From an uncultured Eubacteriales bacterium (lineage in GTDB: Bacteria; Bacillota; Clostridia; UBA1212; CASDQQ01): a stretch of 38,650 bases of DNA. The notes below the pieces were generated by a model. The model was not told the origin of the DNA and ran no database searches. It was given only the letters and a program-made list of their open reading frames with translations. Location: assembly GCA_949282945.1 (NCBI GenBank), contig CASDQQ010000122.1, positions 1 to 38,650 on the forward strand, written 5' to 3'. A program made the position numbers and the translations under genes. Shown here one piece after another: positions 25,579-34,058 of this stretch; position 1 is the stretch's first letter, and every line of letters begins with the position of its first letter.

Positions 25579-27870
25579 TTAATCGTTCTTTTTAAATTTT
25601 CCCGCAACAAATTTTACAAAAGCCTCCATTGCGGAAAATTGAGCCTTATTTTCATTTATAAGATACGTCCATGTGGCCGCCGGTACTTCCAGGCCCATTT
25701 TTTCAAGCTCAATGCCGTTTTTTCCGACGTCCGCGCTAAGGAAAGATTCTATTACGTTGCTGTCAATTTCGGCGGTCATATTGGAAAAAGCGTTTACAGC
25801 TATACGGTTATACTCGTCCACCGGATCTTTTTGGCCTATTATAACAAGGTGTATGCCTTCCTTTTCATATTCCATATAATCTATATACTCGGACCATGCC
25901 TTCCGGGTATGATAAAGAGTCAGGTCCCTTTCGCATTTTTTTGCCACGTTCTCTCCAAACTTCTCACAAACCTGATTATATTTTTCCCCGCAGTTATTTT
26001 TAAGCAGCGTGAATTCAGTCTGTCCGTTAAGTATACTCATACATTTATCATGTATTATCCTTCTTTGCTGTTCTATTACATAAGTATATTTTAAAAGCTG
26101 TATACGCGCGTTTTCATTATAGGTTTCTACTCTTCTTTGAAGCCACGCCACCGCTTCCGTAACATTCTTATCTTCTATGACGCCGTTTTCATCACAGGAA
26201 AAACCTTTTTCCGGCAGAAAATTTTTCACCTCGTATTTTTTCATCATATCGTCTTCCAGACTGACAAAAAACCTTGTCTTTCCAGGGTCGCCCTGTCTTC
26301 CTGCTCTTCCCCTGAGCTGATTGTCTATACGCCTGCTCTCATTCCTGTTGGTTCCTATAACGTAAAGACCGCCAAGCTCAAAAACCTTTTCATAGTCCTT
26401 CTGATCAAAACCCCCGAGCCTTATATCCACCCCTCTTCCGGCCATATTGGTTGAAACGGTCACCGCCCCGTAAGCACCGGCGTTTTTGATTATGTCGGCT
26501 TCCTCCTCGTCGTTTTTGGCGTTAAGTACTTCACACTCAATTCCTTTTTTCTTCAGTTCCTCGTAAAGCCCTTCCGACTCCAAAACGCTTCCCGTTCCTA
26601 TCAGGACGGGCTGGCCGTTCAGGTGCGCGTCCTCAATTTCCTTCACGAGCATTTTCATTTTACTCTCTCTGTCTTTAAAAATAATATCGGGAAGATCCTT
26701 TCTTATACATTTTATATGGGGTTCTATCCTTACTATTTCAAGATTATAATATTCAAAAAATTCATCCCCGGCTGGGTTCGCGGTACCGGTCATGCCTGAA
26801 ATCTTCTTATACATGCTTAAAAAATGCTGAAGGGGTATGGAGTTTAATATCATGCTCTTCTGGCTGCTTATGATTCCCTCCTTCATCCTTACGGCGTCCT
26901 GAAGTATATCGGGATACTGACGCTTCTCAGCTACTCTTCCAGTAAATTCGTCCACGATTTCTATATCCCCGTCTCTGACAATATAATCCTTATCTTTTTT
27001 TAATATAAAATTGGCATAAAGCGATGAAAGAAGGACCTCTAGCATTTCTGTGTTTTCTTGGCTGTACAGATTTTCAACTCCAAGCAGTCTTTCAGCAAGA
27101 GACAGTCCCTCTTCCGTAAGGCTAACCTTTTCTGCGTATTTATTTAGTTTAAAATCTCTTTCCGCTTCAAACTCTTTAACATAACTATTTATTTTTATTA
27201 AAAATGAATTATCCCTCTTAACGTTTCCGGCTATCACAAGGGGTATCCTCGCCTCATCCACAAGTACAGAATCCGCCTCGTCCACTATGGCAAAGTTAAA
27301 TTCTCTCTGAACTATATTGTCGGCGCTGCTTGCCATAAAATCTCTCAGATAATCAAATCCGGCCTCTTTTGCGCATATATACGTTACATCACATCCATAC
27401 AGTTCTCTTCTTCTTTCCCTTGGCGTATCTTCGGTTATATACCCCACCGTCACGCCTAAAAGGTCGTATACTGGTTTCATCCACAGAGCATCCCTTTTAG
27501 CAAGATAATCATTAAATGTCAATATGTGGACGCCTTCGCCCCTTAGACTGTTAAGATAAGCCGGTAAAACCGCCGCAAGCGTCTTTCCCTCTCCCGTATC
27601 CATTTCCACTATATGTCCCGTGTGCAAAGCAGAAGCGGCCATGATCTGAGTATCAAAAAGCTCAAGGCCAAGAGCTCTTTTTACAGCCTCTTTAACCAGA
27701 GCAAATGCTTCTGTCATAAGCTTGTCTAACTTTTCGCCATTTATCGCCCTATGTCTGAGTTCATCTGACATGTTAAACAATTCATCTTCGGTACATGCAG
27801 AAAGATCATATTTATTTACTAAGGCAAGTTCTTTTTCGTATATTCCGCTCTTCTTTTTAAATCCAAACAT
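25579..27870 (-). CDS. secA: Divergent SecA-type preprotein translocase ATPase (possible accessory SecA)
   Basis: 763 residues, shorter than the roughly 840 of canonical Firmicute SecA. The helicase core is intact: MDTGEGKT (90-97), VDEADSVLVDEARIPLVIAG (196-215), KKISGMTGTA, STNMAGRGVDIRLGG and RRIDNQLRGRAGRQGDPG. The segment DVTYICAKEAGFDYLRDFM (161-179) departs from the near-universal TNNE-FGFDYLRDNM of housekeeping SecA. The C-terminal zinc motif is missing; the protein ends KFVAGKFKKND. The start is 27870, where AAGGAG lies 7 bases upstream; the longer frame runs into the previous gene. One base separates it from the radical SAM stop, so the two are probably translationally coupled. Accessory function is an inference; a diverged sole SecA cannot be excluded from this window. 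Confidence 0.85.
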   Translation of the reverse strand: MFGFKKKSGIYEKELALVNKYDLSACTEDELFNMSDELRHRAINGEKLDKLMTEAFALVKEAVKRALGLELFDTQIMAASALHTGHIVEMDTGEGKTLAAVLPAYLNSLRGEGVHILTFNDYLAKRDALWMKPVYDLLGVTVGYITEDTPRERRRELYGCDVTYICAKEAGFDYLRDFMASSADNIVQREFNFAIVDEADSVLVDEARIPLVIAGNVKRDNSFLIKINSYVKEFEAERDFKLNKYAEKVSLTEEGLSLAERLLGVENLYSQENTEMLEVLLSSLYANFILKKDKDYIVRDGDIEIVDEFTGRVAEKRQYPDILQDAVRMKEGIISSQKSMILNSIPLQHFLSMYKKISGMTGTANPAGDEFFEYYNLEIVRIEPHIKCIRKDLPDIIFKDRESKMKMLVKEIEDAHLNGQPVLIGTGSVLESEGLYEELKKKGIECEVLNAKNDEEEADIIKNAGAYGAVTVSTNMAGRGVDIRLGGFDQKDYEKVFELGGLYVIGTNRNESRRIDNQLRGRAGRQGDPGKTRFFVSLEDDMMKKYEVKNFLPEKGFSCDENGVIEDKNVTEAVAWLQRRVETYNENARIQLLKYTYVIEQQRRIIHDKCMSILNGQTEFTLLKNNCGEKYNQVCEKFGENVAKKCERDLTLYHTRKAWSEYIDYMEYEKEGIHLVIIGQKDPVDEYNRIAVNAFSNMTAEIDSNVIESFLSADVGKNGIELEKMGLEVPAATWTYLINENKAQFSAMEAFVKFVAGKFKKND

Positions 27871-27871
27871 T

Positions 27872-28744
27872 TTATTCTCCTTTAAATCTGCTTCTGTAGC
27901 CGCACCTTCTGCAAAGTTCCTCCACAGCCCTTCCATTTGTGAATCCATTATAAATTTTTATTGCTCTTTCTGAATTTAATATATCCGAAAGAGGTTTTTG
28001 AAAAATATTTCCCAGATTTATTTTTCCCTCTCCGTCGAGGCAGCAGGGTACCACGCTCCCGTCGCATAAAACGGCGAACTGATTCCTGAGTCCAAGACAA
28101 AATGCCCGTCCGTTTTTTATATCACCATTAAGATCCGGCCATTCAAACCTGTCGGCCTGACATAAAAAAATCCGCCTTCTCAATCTTATTCCGTTTATAG
28201 ACTTCATACTGTCAGTAACTTTAAATGCAAGTCCGAATCTGTTTTCTATTTCTTCTATAAGCCTTTTACTATGATAGCTGTTTTCATAATCCGAGTTTAA
28301 ATTCCATATTCTAAGCTTGCATGTAAACATATCCTGCTCCCCCGCTCTTTCCGCAAAAGAAAAAACATCAAAGATATATTTATCAAACTCCTCTTCGCGC
28401 CCTTCAATGCTGTGCAGAGAAATATTTACCGTACGGAGAGCCTTAGAACCTAATAAAATATCGCTTTTTTTACATAACAGCGTACCGTTGGTAGTTATGT
28501 TAGCCTTTATATCATATAGCTCGCACAGTCCTAATATCTCCTCAAGATACGGATTTAAAAGCGGTTCACCCATAACGTGAAGATAAATTTCCTTAGCCAA
28601 CGGCTTTACCTGCTTTAATATGTGTTCAAAATCCGCAGCCTTCATAATTGAATTTTTTATATTATAAGTGCGTTTTCCCATAGGACAAAAGCCGCAGGAC
28701 AAATTACACATATTGGTTATTTCTATATAAGCTCTTTTATACAA
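27872..28744 (-). CDS. Radical SAM/SPASM-domain protein
   Basis: 290 residues. ITNMCNLSCGFCP gives the Cys-x3-Cys-x2-Cys [4Fe-4S] site (C13, C17, C20). GEPLLNP and TTNGTLL are typical radical SAM segments. The C-terminal part has a SPASM-like pattern (CLGL, LCDGSVVPCCLDGEG, INLGNI, LCRRCGYRS) that should hold an auxiliary cluster. The start codon is TTG at 28744 with GGAAGG about 9 bases upstream; the next ATG would begin immediately before the cluster motif and remove a core strand. No precursor-peptide gene was found next to it. The substrate is unknown. It lies 40 bases after plsC and one base before secA. Confidence 0.85.
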   Translation of the reverse strand: MYKRAYIEITNMCNLSCGFCPMGKRTYNIKNSIMKAADFEHILKQVKPLAKEIYLHVMGEPLLNPYLEEILGLCELYDIKANITTNGTLLCKKSDILLGSKALRTVNISLHSIEGREEEFDKYIFDVFSFAERAGEQDMFTCKLRIWNLNSDYENSYHSKRLIEEIENRFGLAFKVTDSMKSINGIRLRRRIFLCQADRFEWPDLNGDIKNGRAFCLGLRNQFAVLCDGSVVPCCLDGEGKINLGNIFQKPLSDILNSERAIKIYNGFTNGRAVEELCRRCGYRSRFKGE

Positions 28745-28784
28745 AGATTTTTACCTTCCATATCGCTTTTATTACTTTTTTGCA

Positions 28785-29516
28785 TTAATTATCATACTCA
28801 TCCAAAAGCTTCTGTATCTTGCATTTTATAAACTCCGCGCAATTTTTTCTTTGATCCTCCGGAATATCTTCCTGTCTTACCGGTTCTCCAAAGATCAGCT
28901 TACATTTGCTTCCCCGTATCCTTTTCTTTTTCCCGGAGGATTCAAAAATCTTATCTGTACCTATCAAAGCTACCGGTATTATAGGGCATCCGGTCTTTTC
29001 AGCAAGTTTTAGACTTCCGGGCTTAAAATGCCCCATCTCGCCTGTTTTACTTCTGGTACCCTCCGGAAAAATGAACATAGAATCTCCGGCCTTTATCATT
29101 TCTATACCTTTAAGTATAGTTTTTATTCCGGCCCTAGGTGAAGACCTGTCAATAAACAGACATCCAAGACACCTCATCCATAAATTCATTATGGGCACCT
29201 TATCTATTTCTTTTTTAGCCACAAATCCCGCCACCTTATTGGTGTACCCATAAAATGCCGGTATATCAAAAAGGCTTCTATGGTTTCCTACAAATAAAAC
29301 AGCTTCCTTTTTAAGGATATTCTCCCTGCCTATAACTTCAACTTTAGATCCGCTGAAAACTATAAGCATTCTCGCCCATATTCTTGCTAAAAACATTGCC
29401 GTTTCTCTCTTTGCTCTTAGACTGAACAGGCCTATTATATAGGTCAAAAGCAAAAACGGAAGTGTAATTATAAGAAAAATGAACAGTGATACTATTATCA
29501 GCACGCTTCTGAACAT
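28785..29516 (-). CDS. plsC: 1-acyl-sn-glycerol-3-phosphate acyltransferase family protein
   Basis: 243 residues. An N-terminal hydrophobic stretch (about 3-32) anchors it in the membrane. The acyltransferase motifs are NHRSLFD (78-84; H79 and D84 of HX4D), CLFIDRSS (118-125), FPEGTRS (149-155) and CPIIPVALIG. It probably adds the second acyl chain to lysophosphatidate during phospholipid synthesis. GGAGG lies 10 bases before the ATG. It follows apgM by 5 bases and precedes the radical SAM gene by 40, so it is an inner gene of the apgM-plsC-rSAM-secA operon. Confidence 0.92.
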   Translation of the reverse strand: MFRSVLIIVSLFIFLIITLPFLLLTYIIGLFSLRAKRETAMFLARIWARMLIVFSGSKVEVIGRENILKKEAVLFVGNHRSLFDIPAFYGYTNKVAGFVAKKEIDKVPIMNLWMRCLGCLFIDRSSPRAGIKTILKGIEMIKAGDSMFIFPEGTRSKTGEMGHFKPGSLKLAEKTGCPIIPVALIGTDKIFESSGKKKRIRGSKCKLIFGEPVRQEDIPEDQRKNCAEFIKCKIQKLLDEYDN

Positions 29517-29521
29517 CTTAT

Positions 29522-30724
29522 TTATACCTCCAAAAATTTTTCAATTAATTTATGTCCTTCTGAAACAAATATTCCTGTTTTAGCTCCATTTTCTTCATTA
29601 TACACATAACCATTTCCACAATCTTTTCCGCTCCTGTATATCAAAAACGGGACCGGATCACTAGTATGAGTCCTGAGCCTAAGAGGCGTAGGATGATCTG
29701 GCAGTACCATTACTGAAAAATCTTCTTCCGTATTTTTCAAATAATCTAATACCGGACCAACAACCTTCTGGTCTATAAGTTCTATGGATCTAACCTTATT
29801 TTCTATATCCATCTGGTGCCCGCACTCGTCCGGAGCCTCAAAATGAGCATATATAAAATCCTGGCCCCTCCGGAATTCTTCTATTATAGCCATGGCCTTC
29901 CCGTCAAAATTTGTATGGACTGTTCCGGTGGCACCTTCTACATCAACGGAATTAAGTCCTGCGCATATTCCGATTCCCTTTATCAGATCAACAGCCGATA
30001 TCACAGACCCTTTCAATTTAAATTTTTCGTTAAAATTTTCAAGCATAGGTTTTTTTCCCTCTCCCCAAAGCCATATGGAGTTCGCAGGATTAAGGCCCTT
30101 TTTAATCCTTTCCCTGTTTACAGGATGGTCTTTTAAAAGCTCATAGCTTTTTTTCTGCAATTCTGAAACGATATTATTTTTTGGCATATATTCCGTTATT
30201 TTTCTTTCAAGTATATCGTGAGGCGGCGTACACCCTAGACCTACGGTCCCGTTGTCCCATATTAAACAATGCCTGTAGCTTACCCCTGAATAGAATTTCA
30301 GTATATTGTTTCCGAGCTTTTCATCTATATAATCTATAAGCTCGCCAGCCTCCTCCGAGGAAATCTCTCCCGCGCTGTAATCTTTCATTACTTTATCTTC
30401 ATACGCGTCTTCTTCCTGCGATAAAGTTACCAGATTACACCTTACGGCAAGGTCCGTATCCTTCATGTTAATGCCTATGCTCACAGCCTCAAGAGGCGAC
30501 CTGCCACTGTAAAATATCTTCGGGTCATATCCCATTACAGAAAGATTTGCCACGTCGCTAGCAGGCTTCATACCGTCAGGCACTGTCTTTACAAGGCCAA
30601 GTTCACCCTTTCTAGAAAGGCCGTCTATATTCGGCTTTTTAGCTGCTTCTAAAGGAGTCAGCCCGCCAAGTTCATCTACTTTATAATCTGCCATTCCGTC
30701 GCCAAGAACTAATAAATATTTCAT
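29522..30724 (-). CDS. apgM: ApgM-type cofactor-independent phosphoglycerate mutase (or proposed homoserine kinase)
   Basis: 400 residues of the archaeal-type, metal-dependent PGM family in the alkaline phosphatase superfamily. MKYLLVLGDGMADYKVDELGGLTPLEAA opens the protein and carries the metal-binding DGMAD; SDVANLSVMGYDP and YSGRSPLEA follow; VLPDHPTPLRLRTHTSDPVPFLIY is the C-terminal metal site. The usual reaction interconverts 2- and 3-phosphoglycerate. A branch of this family in Firmicutes and Bacteroidetes is annotated as a proposed homoserine kinase, and sequence alone does not decide. The start is 30724, with AGGAG 8 bases upstream; 16 further codons lack a ribosome site and overlap the promoter region. 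It heads a four-gene operon. Confidence 0.9.
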   Translation of the reverse strand: MKYLLVLGDGMADYKVDELGGLTPLEAAKKPNIDGLSRKGELGLVKTVPDGMKPASDVANLSVMGYDPKIFYSGRSPLEAVSIGINMKDTDLAVRCNLVTLSQEEDAYEDKVMKDYSAGEISSEEAGELIDYIDEKLGNNILKFYSGVSYRHCLIWDNGTVGLGCTPPHDILERKITEYMPKNNIVSELQKKSYELLKDHPVNRERIKKGLNPANSIWLWGEGKKPMLENFNEKFKLKGSVISAVDLIKGIGICAGLNSVDVEGATGTVHTNFDGKAMAIIEEFRRGQDFIYAHFEAPDECGHQMDIENKVRSIELIDQKVVGPVLDYLKNTEEDFSVMVLPDHPTPLRLRTHTSDPVPFLIYRSGKDCGNGYVYNEENGAKTGIFVSEGHKLIEKFLEV

Positions 30725-30763
30725 ATATTTTCTCCTGTTTTCTATATCTATAATAACTAATAC

Positions 30764-30792
30764 ATTATACAATATCGTGTGTTGAGTAACAA
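30764..30792 (-). promoter_or_regulatory. SigmaA-type promoter of the apgM-plsC-rSAM-secA operon
   Basis: Minus-strand TTGTTA (30792-30787) and TATAAT (30769-30764) have a 17-base spacer, with the -10 about 40 bases upstream of the apgM ATG. A small dyad (TGTTG...CAACA, 30780-30794) overlaps the -35. The rest of the gap up to the terminator near 30949 holds no gene or clear motif. Confidence 0.72.
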
Positions 30793-30948
30793 CATTTTTA
30801 TATTTGAATGTATACCCTTCCTATTTATGTACAGTAAAATTTCAAACAATATAACTCTTGGATATGGCAATTCATATTTAATAAATGTTAGTTAAATTTC
30901 GGCTGACACTGGGTCCAAATATAAAATCCATATTAAAAATGCAAAAAC

Positions 30949-30968
30949 GCCGTCCCTAACGGGGCAGC
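30949..30968 (-). terminator. Terminator of the polysaccharide deacetylase gene
   Basis: Eight-base GC-rich arms (30949-30956 and 30961-30968) with a 4-base loop pair with one mismatch and one G-U on the minus strand. GTTTTTGCATTTTT follows. It lies 40 bases past the deacetylase stop. Confidence 0.75.
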
Positions 30969-31007
30969 ATTTCTTAGTATACATTTTTCATCTTACTAAG
31001 CAGTCTT

Positions 31008-32087
31008 TTACGGCTTTAATGAATGGTAGACTCCACCGCCTTCTCCTCCCATAGCACGTATCTGCAGCAGCTCGGGAACTGTTACTAGCGTATAGCCCTC
31101 TTCTATAAGACGGTCTATCATATCTCCCACCGTATCTACTGTTTCAGTATAAATGTCATGCATCAATATAATAGCTCCGTCCTTCACCCCATATCTGCCC
31201 TCTTTGAAGGTCTCTTCCAAAATTTTATTTTTATCACGGCTTTCCCAGTCCCGGGTATCCACCGACCACATAATAATACGTTGGTAAGAATTTTTGGCGT
31301 AAGAAATTACATTATCATTGTAGTTCCCTCCCGGCGGTCTCATCAAAGCCGGAGCAACTCCCAGTATATCGGAAAGAACCCGGACGCTTTTATTCATATC
31401 CTCCGCGATTTCCTGAGGAGTGAGATTTGTAAGACGTTTATGTGAGTAAGAATGAGTTCCTATTGCATGTCCGTCCTCAGCCACCTTCTTTACCACTGCA
31501 GGATACATCTCGGCTTTTTCCCCCAACATAAAAAAGGTAGCTTTCACATTTTTCTCTTTCAGAATTTCTAACAGTCTCGGAGTGGTAAGTTTTCCAGGCC
31601 CGTCATCAAAAGTCAACGCAACAAATTTAGCGTCGGAAGGGTATACAGGCTGACTTCCCTGAAGCCCTGCAACTTGGTCGCGCAGCAGGTCTATTTCCTT
31701 TTGAGCCTCACTAAGAGCTTCTTTAAGTTCATCATTATATTTTTTTAAGTCTGACAATTTCCTATCAGCGTCTTCAAACTTCTCCTTATATTGCTCGGCT
31801 GCTTCTGTCTGGATCTGCAGCTCTGATTTTATCTGCTCTACAGCTTCCGCTATCTTTTGCTCCTGATCTGACAATGAGCTTTGAAGGTTTTCTATATCTT
31901 TCTGCAGCTGCAGATTATCATTTCCAAGACGTTCTGCTTCATCCCTATATCTGTATATATCCGCGATCGCCAACCCAGTTACGATACATAAGGCTATCGT
32001 CACAGCTATGCTGACGATTAAGCCTGTCTTTAATCTTTTCTTCGACAAATTTCCTTTTTTTCTGACGTTTTTTTCTCGTTCATTCAT
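31008..32087 (-). CDS. Membrane-anchored NodB-type polysaccharide/peptidoglycan deacetylase with coiled coil
   Basis: 359 residues. A basic N-terminus (1-20), one membrane helix (about 21-43), a long coiled coil (about 48-142) and a C-terminal NodB domain (about 153-345) that lies outside the cell. Catalytic motifs are TFDDGP (159-164; D161, D162), HSYSH (212-216; metal ligands H212 and H216), RPPGG (250-254), DTRDW (277-281) and LMHD (308-311). It probably removes acetyl groups from N-acetyl sugars of the cell wall. The start is ATG 32087 with GGAG 9 bases upstream; the longer frame begins at a TTG without a site. It is a single-gene unit with its own terminator. The coiled coil suggests self-association or reach through the wall. 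Confidence 0.92.
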   Translation of the reverse strand: MNEREKNVRKKGNLSKKRLKTGLIVSIAVTIALCIVTGLAIADIYRYRDEAERLGNDNLQLQKDIENLQSSLSDQEQKIAEAVEQIKSELQIQTEAAEQYKEKFEDADRKLSDLKKYNDELKEALSEAQKEIDLLRDQVAGLQGSQPVYPSDAKFVALTFDDGPGKLTTPRLLEILKEKNVKATFFMLGEKAEMYPAVVKKVAEDGHAIGTHSYSHKRLTNLTPQEIAEDMNKSVRVLSDILGVAPALMRPPGGNYNDNVISYAKNSYQRIIMWSVDTRDWESRDKNKILEETFKEGRYGVKDGAIILMHDIYTETVDTVGDMIDRLIEEGYTLVTVPELLQIRAMGGEGGGVYHSLKP

Positions 32088-32173
32088 CTTTTGTATCTCC
32101 AAATTTCAACATATATTTTTATATTATCACATATTTTTTCTTGCACAAGCTTATATTTTCATTTGTAATCAAG

Positions 32174-32188
32174 CTGTAATTTTTACAG
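32174..32188. repeat. Small palindrome upstream of the deacetylase gene
   Basis: CTGTAA-TTT-TTACAG is a perfect 6-base inverted repeat in the 242-base divergent gap (32088-32329). It could be an operator for either neighbouring gene, but it has no partner copy that was recognised. A TATAAT at 32291-32296 is a possible -10 for the plus-strand gene, without a good -35. Confidence 0.3.
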
Positions 32189-32329
32189 TTTATTCTATAT
32201 ATTTGTTATGTTTATCTGTATATAGACAATAACCTTTATATAAGCAATAACCATTCTTTTAGTTCACCCATTTTTTCATTTCACACATAATATAATAAAT
32301 AGAAACTGAATTATTTCAAGGTAAAAAAT

Positions 32330-32887
32330 ATGAATTTTTCAAAATGCGGATATACTCTCCGCCAGGTTGAAATCAAGAATAATTTGCGTATGCTCTGGGA
32401 ACAGCATGTGCACTGGACCCGTTCTTTTATTATAAGTACGGCGGCGGACCTTGAGGATTTAAGCGAGGTAACGCAGCGACTGCTGAGAAATCCTCAGGAT
32501 TTTTACTGCTTTTTAAAGCCTTTTTACGGTGAAAAAACAGCCTGCGAATTTAAAGAGCTGTTGACTCAGCACCTTTTGATCGCGGCTGATCTGGTCAATG
32601 CGGCAAAGGCCAAAGATGAACAGGCCGTTTCCGCGGCACGCTGCAAATGGTATGCAAATGCTGAATGTATTTCAGCTTTTCTTGCAAAAATAAATCCATG
32701 CTGGAATGAGGAAAAATGGAAGTGCTTATTCTTCAGTCATTTGGAAATGACCGAAAAGGAAGCTGTCTTAAGATTAAACTGCAGATTTGCCGAGGATATC
32801 GCAATATACGACATGATAGAATCTGAGGCTCTTAAAATGGCTGACTATATGGCATGCGGAATCATAAATCAGTTCCGCATATGCTGA
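32330..32887 (+). CDS. Conserved Clostridia helical protein, unknown function
   Basis: 185 residues, predicted all-helical and soluble, no signal peptide or membrane segment. Recognisable blocks are LRMLWEQHVHWTR (18-30), RLLRNPQDF (50-58), PFYGEKTACEFKELLTQHLLIAADLVNAAKA, RCKWYANAECISAFLAKINPCW and AEDIAIYDMIESEALKMADYM. I recognise this as a family found in many Clostridia with no established role, sometimes annotated as acetylglutamate kinase, which the sequence does not support. Conserved His, Trp and Glu residues at the helix starts could bind a ligand or metal, but that is speculation. AAGG precedes the ATG. It stands alone between two minus-strand genes. Confidence 0.8.
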   Translation: MNFSKCGYTLRQVEIKNNLRMLWEQHVHWTRSFIISTAADLEDLSEVTQRLLRNPQDFYCFLKPFYGEKTACEFKELLTQHLLIAADLVNAAKAKDEQAVSAARCKWYANAECISAFLAKINPCWNEEKWKCLFFSHLEMTEKEAVLRLNCRFAEDIAIYDMIESEALKMADYMACGIINQFRIC

Positions 32888-32915
32888 TTTAATATAAAAA
32901 ACCCGGAAATACAGC

Positions 32916-32976
32916 GATATGCTCCTCCTAATGTAGACAGCAAAAATATCAAAGTCTATCTTAGAAGGAGCATATC
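32916..32976. mobile_element. Imperfect 23-bp inverted repeat, possible IS3-like end pair or MITE relic
   Basis: Arms 32916-32938 and 32954-32976 face each other across 15 bases and match at 19 of 23 positions by eye. The arm sequence (GATATGCTCC...GTAGAC) resembles terminal repeats of IS3-type elements in Firmicutes. There is no transposase between the arms. It lies in the gap between converging genes and might also serve as a weak terminator, but it has no adjacent T-run. Confidence 0.45.
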
Positions 32977-33029
32977 ACTTTTGCGGCGTCTTTTCCATTT
33001 TGGTCCATTCGCCATACTTTTTTCCGTTT

Positions 33030-34058
33030 TTATTTTTTACTTTTTTTATTAATGATTATTATTCCGCATACGACGATTGCTACAGTAAGAATGACAACTG
33101 TGACAATTATCCACAGATCTCCGGAGTTTTCGCTTTCTTCCCCTGGTGTTTGGGAAATATTTTCAGAAGTTTCCTGGATATTTTCTGTAGGGTCTACGGT
33201 TTTTTCAGTTTGTTCAGGTGTTTGGGAAGGCGCCTCTGTAACGACTTCTTCTACAAACGGAGTAGTATAAAGTTCTGAAATATTCTCAGCGCTGAGAGCA
33301 ACATCATAGGCTCTTATCTCATCTATCGCGCCGTCGCTCATGGGCCAATCCCAATATCCTCTTCCAAGACCATTAAAATAATCTTTCTTATTACCATCCA
33401 TACTATTCAGGGCATACGCGTCATACATTTTATAGCTGTCGGCGGTTTCCACAAGAACTCCGTCCACATAGAATTCAAACTTATCAGCTTCTTCACCCTT
33501 TATACATGTTAAAGTGTACATATGCCACCCTACTATCGAAACCTCATTCTTTTCAAGATAATTTCTGTTCTCGGCGTCGCCCTCCGGCGTAGAAAATACG
33601 CACATTCTGCCATTTTTCACTTCAAAGCACATATAAAATTCTATTCCGAGTCCGCAAAAGTGCAGCGGCATAGAACCTTCCGGCGTATTCTCAGTACCCA
33701 TATACCAAAAAGATATGGTAAATTCATCTTCAAACTGAGCTAACATCCTTTCCGGAAGCTGTATCCAGGAAGTGGTAGCCGGATCCCCCGCAACCAGTTT
33801 TGCAGCCTTCCCGTATCCTTCCATGCTATCCACCGTTCCGTTAAATTCCGCGTCATCAGGCATATACCAATCCCCAACTGTAAGGAACGCGTCTCCGCTC
33901 AGTTCCCCGCTGTTTTCCAACTCCTCCGCTCCGTCAAAGTTATAGTAAAACATTAAATTGTCGGAAAAATTAGGTTCTGCTCCATAACATACGGTTCCAA
34001 CAGAAAGAATCACAGCTATAACTGTAAGCAATGCAAATGATTTTACTAATTTTTTCAT
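33030..34058 (-). CDS. Surface LamG/concanavalin-like lectin protein, membrane-anchored copy
   Basis: 342 residues. A signal peptide (about 1-26) leads into one LamG-type jelly-roll module (about 29-269), with SWIQLPERMLAQFEDEFTISFWYMG, WHMYTLTCIKG, FYVDGVLVE and the closing SDGAIDEIRAYDVALSAENISELY. A Thr/Glu/Pro linker (about 270-313), a membrane helix (about 315-337) and KKSKK follow. No enzyme domain. AAGGAGG lies 6 bases before ATG 34058; a longer open frame to 34232 overlaps the next gene and is rejected. It is the last gene of the GH172 operon and a tandem duplicate of the gene before it: 269 codons align without gaps. After ELYTTPFV the two copies become unrelated. Probably displays a glycan-binding module at the cell surface. 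Confidence 0.85.
   Translation of the reverse strand: MKKLVKSFALLTVIAVILSVGTVCYGAEPNFSDNLMFYYNFDGAEELENSGELSGDAFLTVGDWYMPDDAEFNGTVDSMEGYGKAAKLVAGDPATTSWIQLPERMLAQFEDEFTISFWYMGTENTPEGSMPLHFCGLGIEFYMCFEVKNGRMCVFSTPEGDAENRNYLEKNEVSIVGWHMYTLTCIKGEEADKFEFYVDGVLVETADSYKMYDAYALNSMDGNKKDYFNGLGRGYWDWPMSDGAIDEIRAYDVALSAENISELYTTPFVEEVVTEAPSQTPEQTEKTVDPTENIQETSENISQTPGEESENSGDLWIIVTVVILTVAIVVCGIIIINKKSKK

Noticed and set aside
25639-26094. 151-codon plus-strand open frame opposite secA
   Set aside because: Antisense shadow of a conserved ATPase; hydrophobic residues reflect reverse-strand codon bias.
27872-28784. RiPP system built around the radical SAM protein
   Set aside because: No precursor peptide, protease or peptide exporter gene fits in the short gaps (40, 5 and 1 bases). 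The SecA alone is not enough.
32881-32915. Terminator half-site next to the inverted repeat
   Set aside because: The minus strand has CCGGGTTTTTT but no complementary arm beside it, so it is not listed as a terminator.
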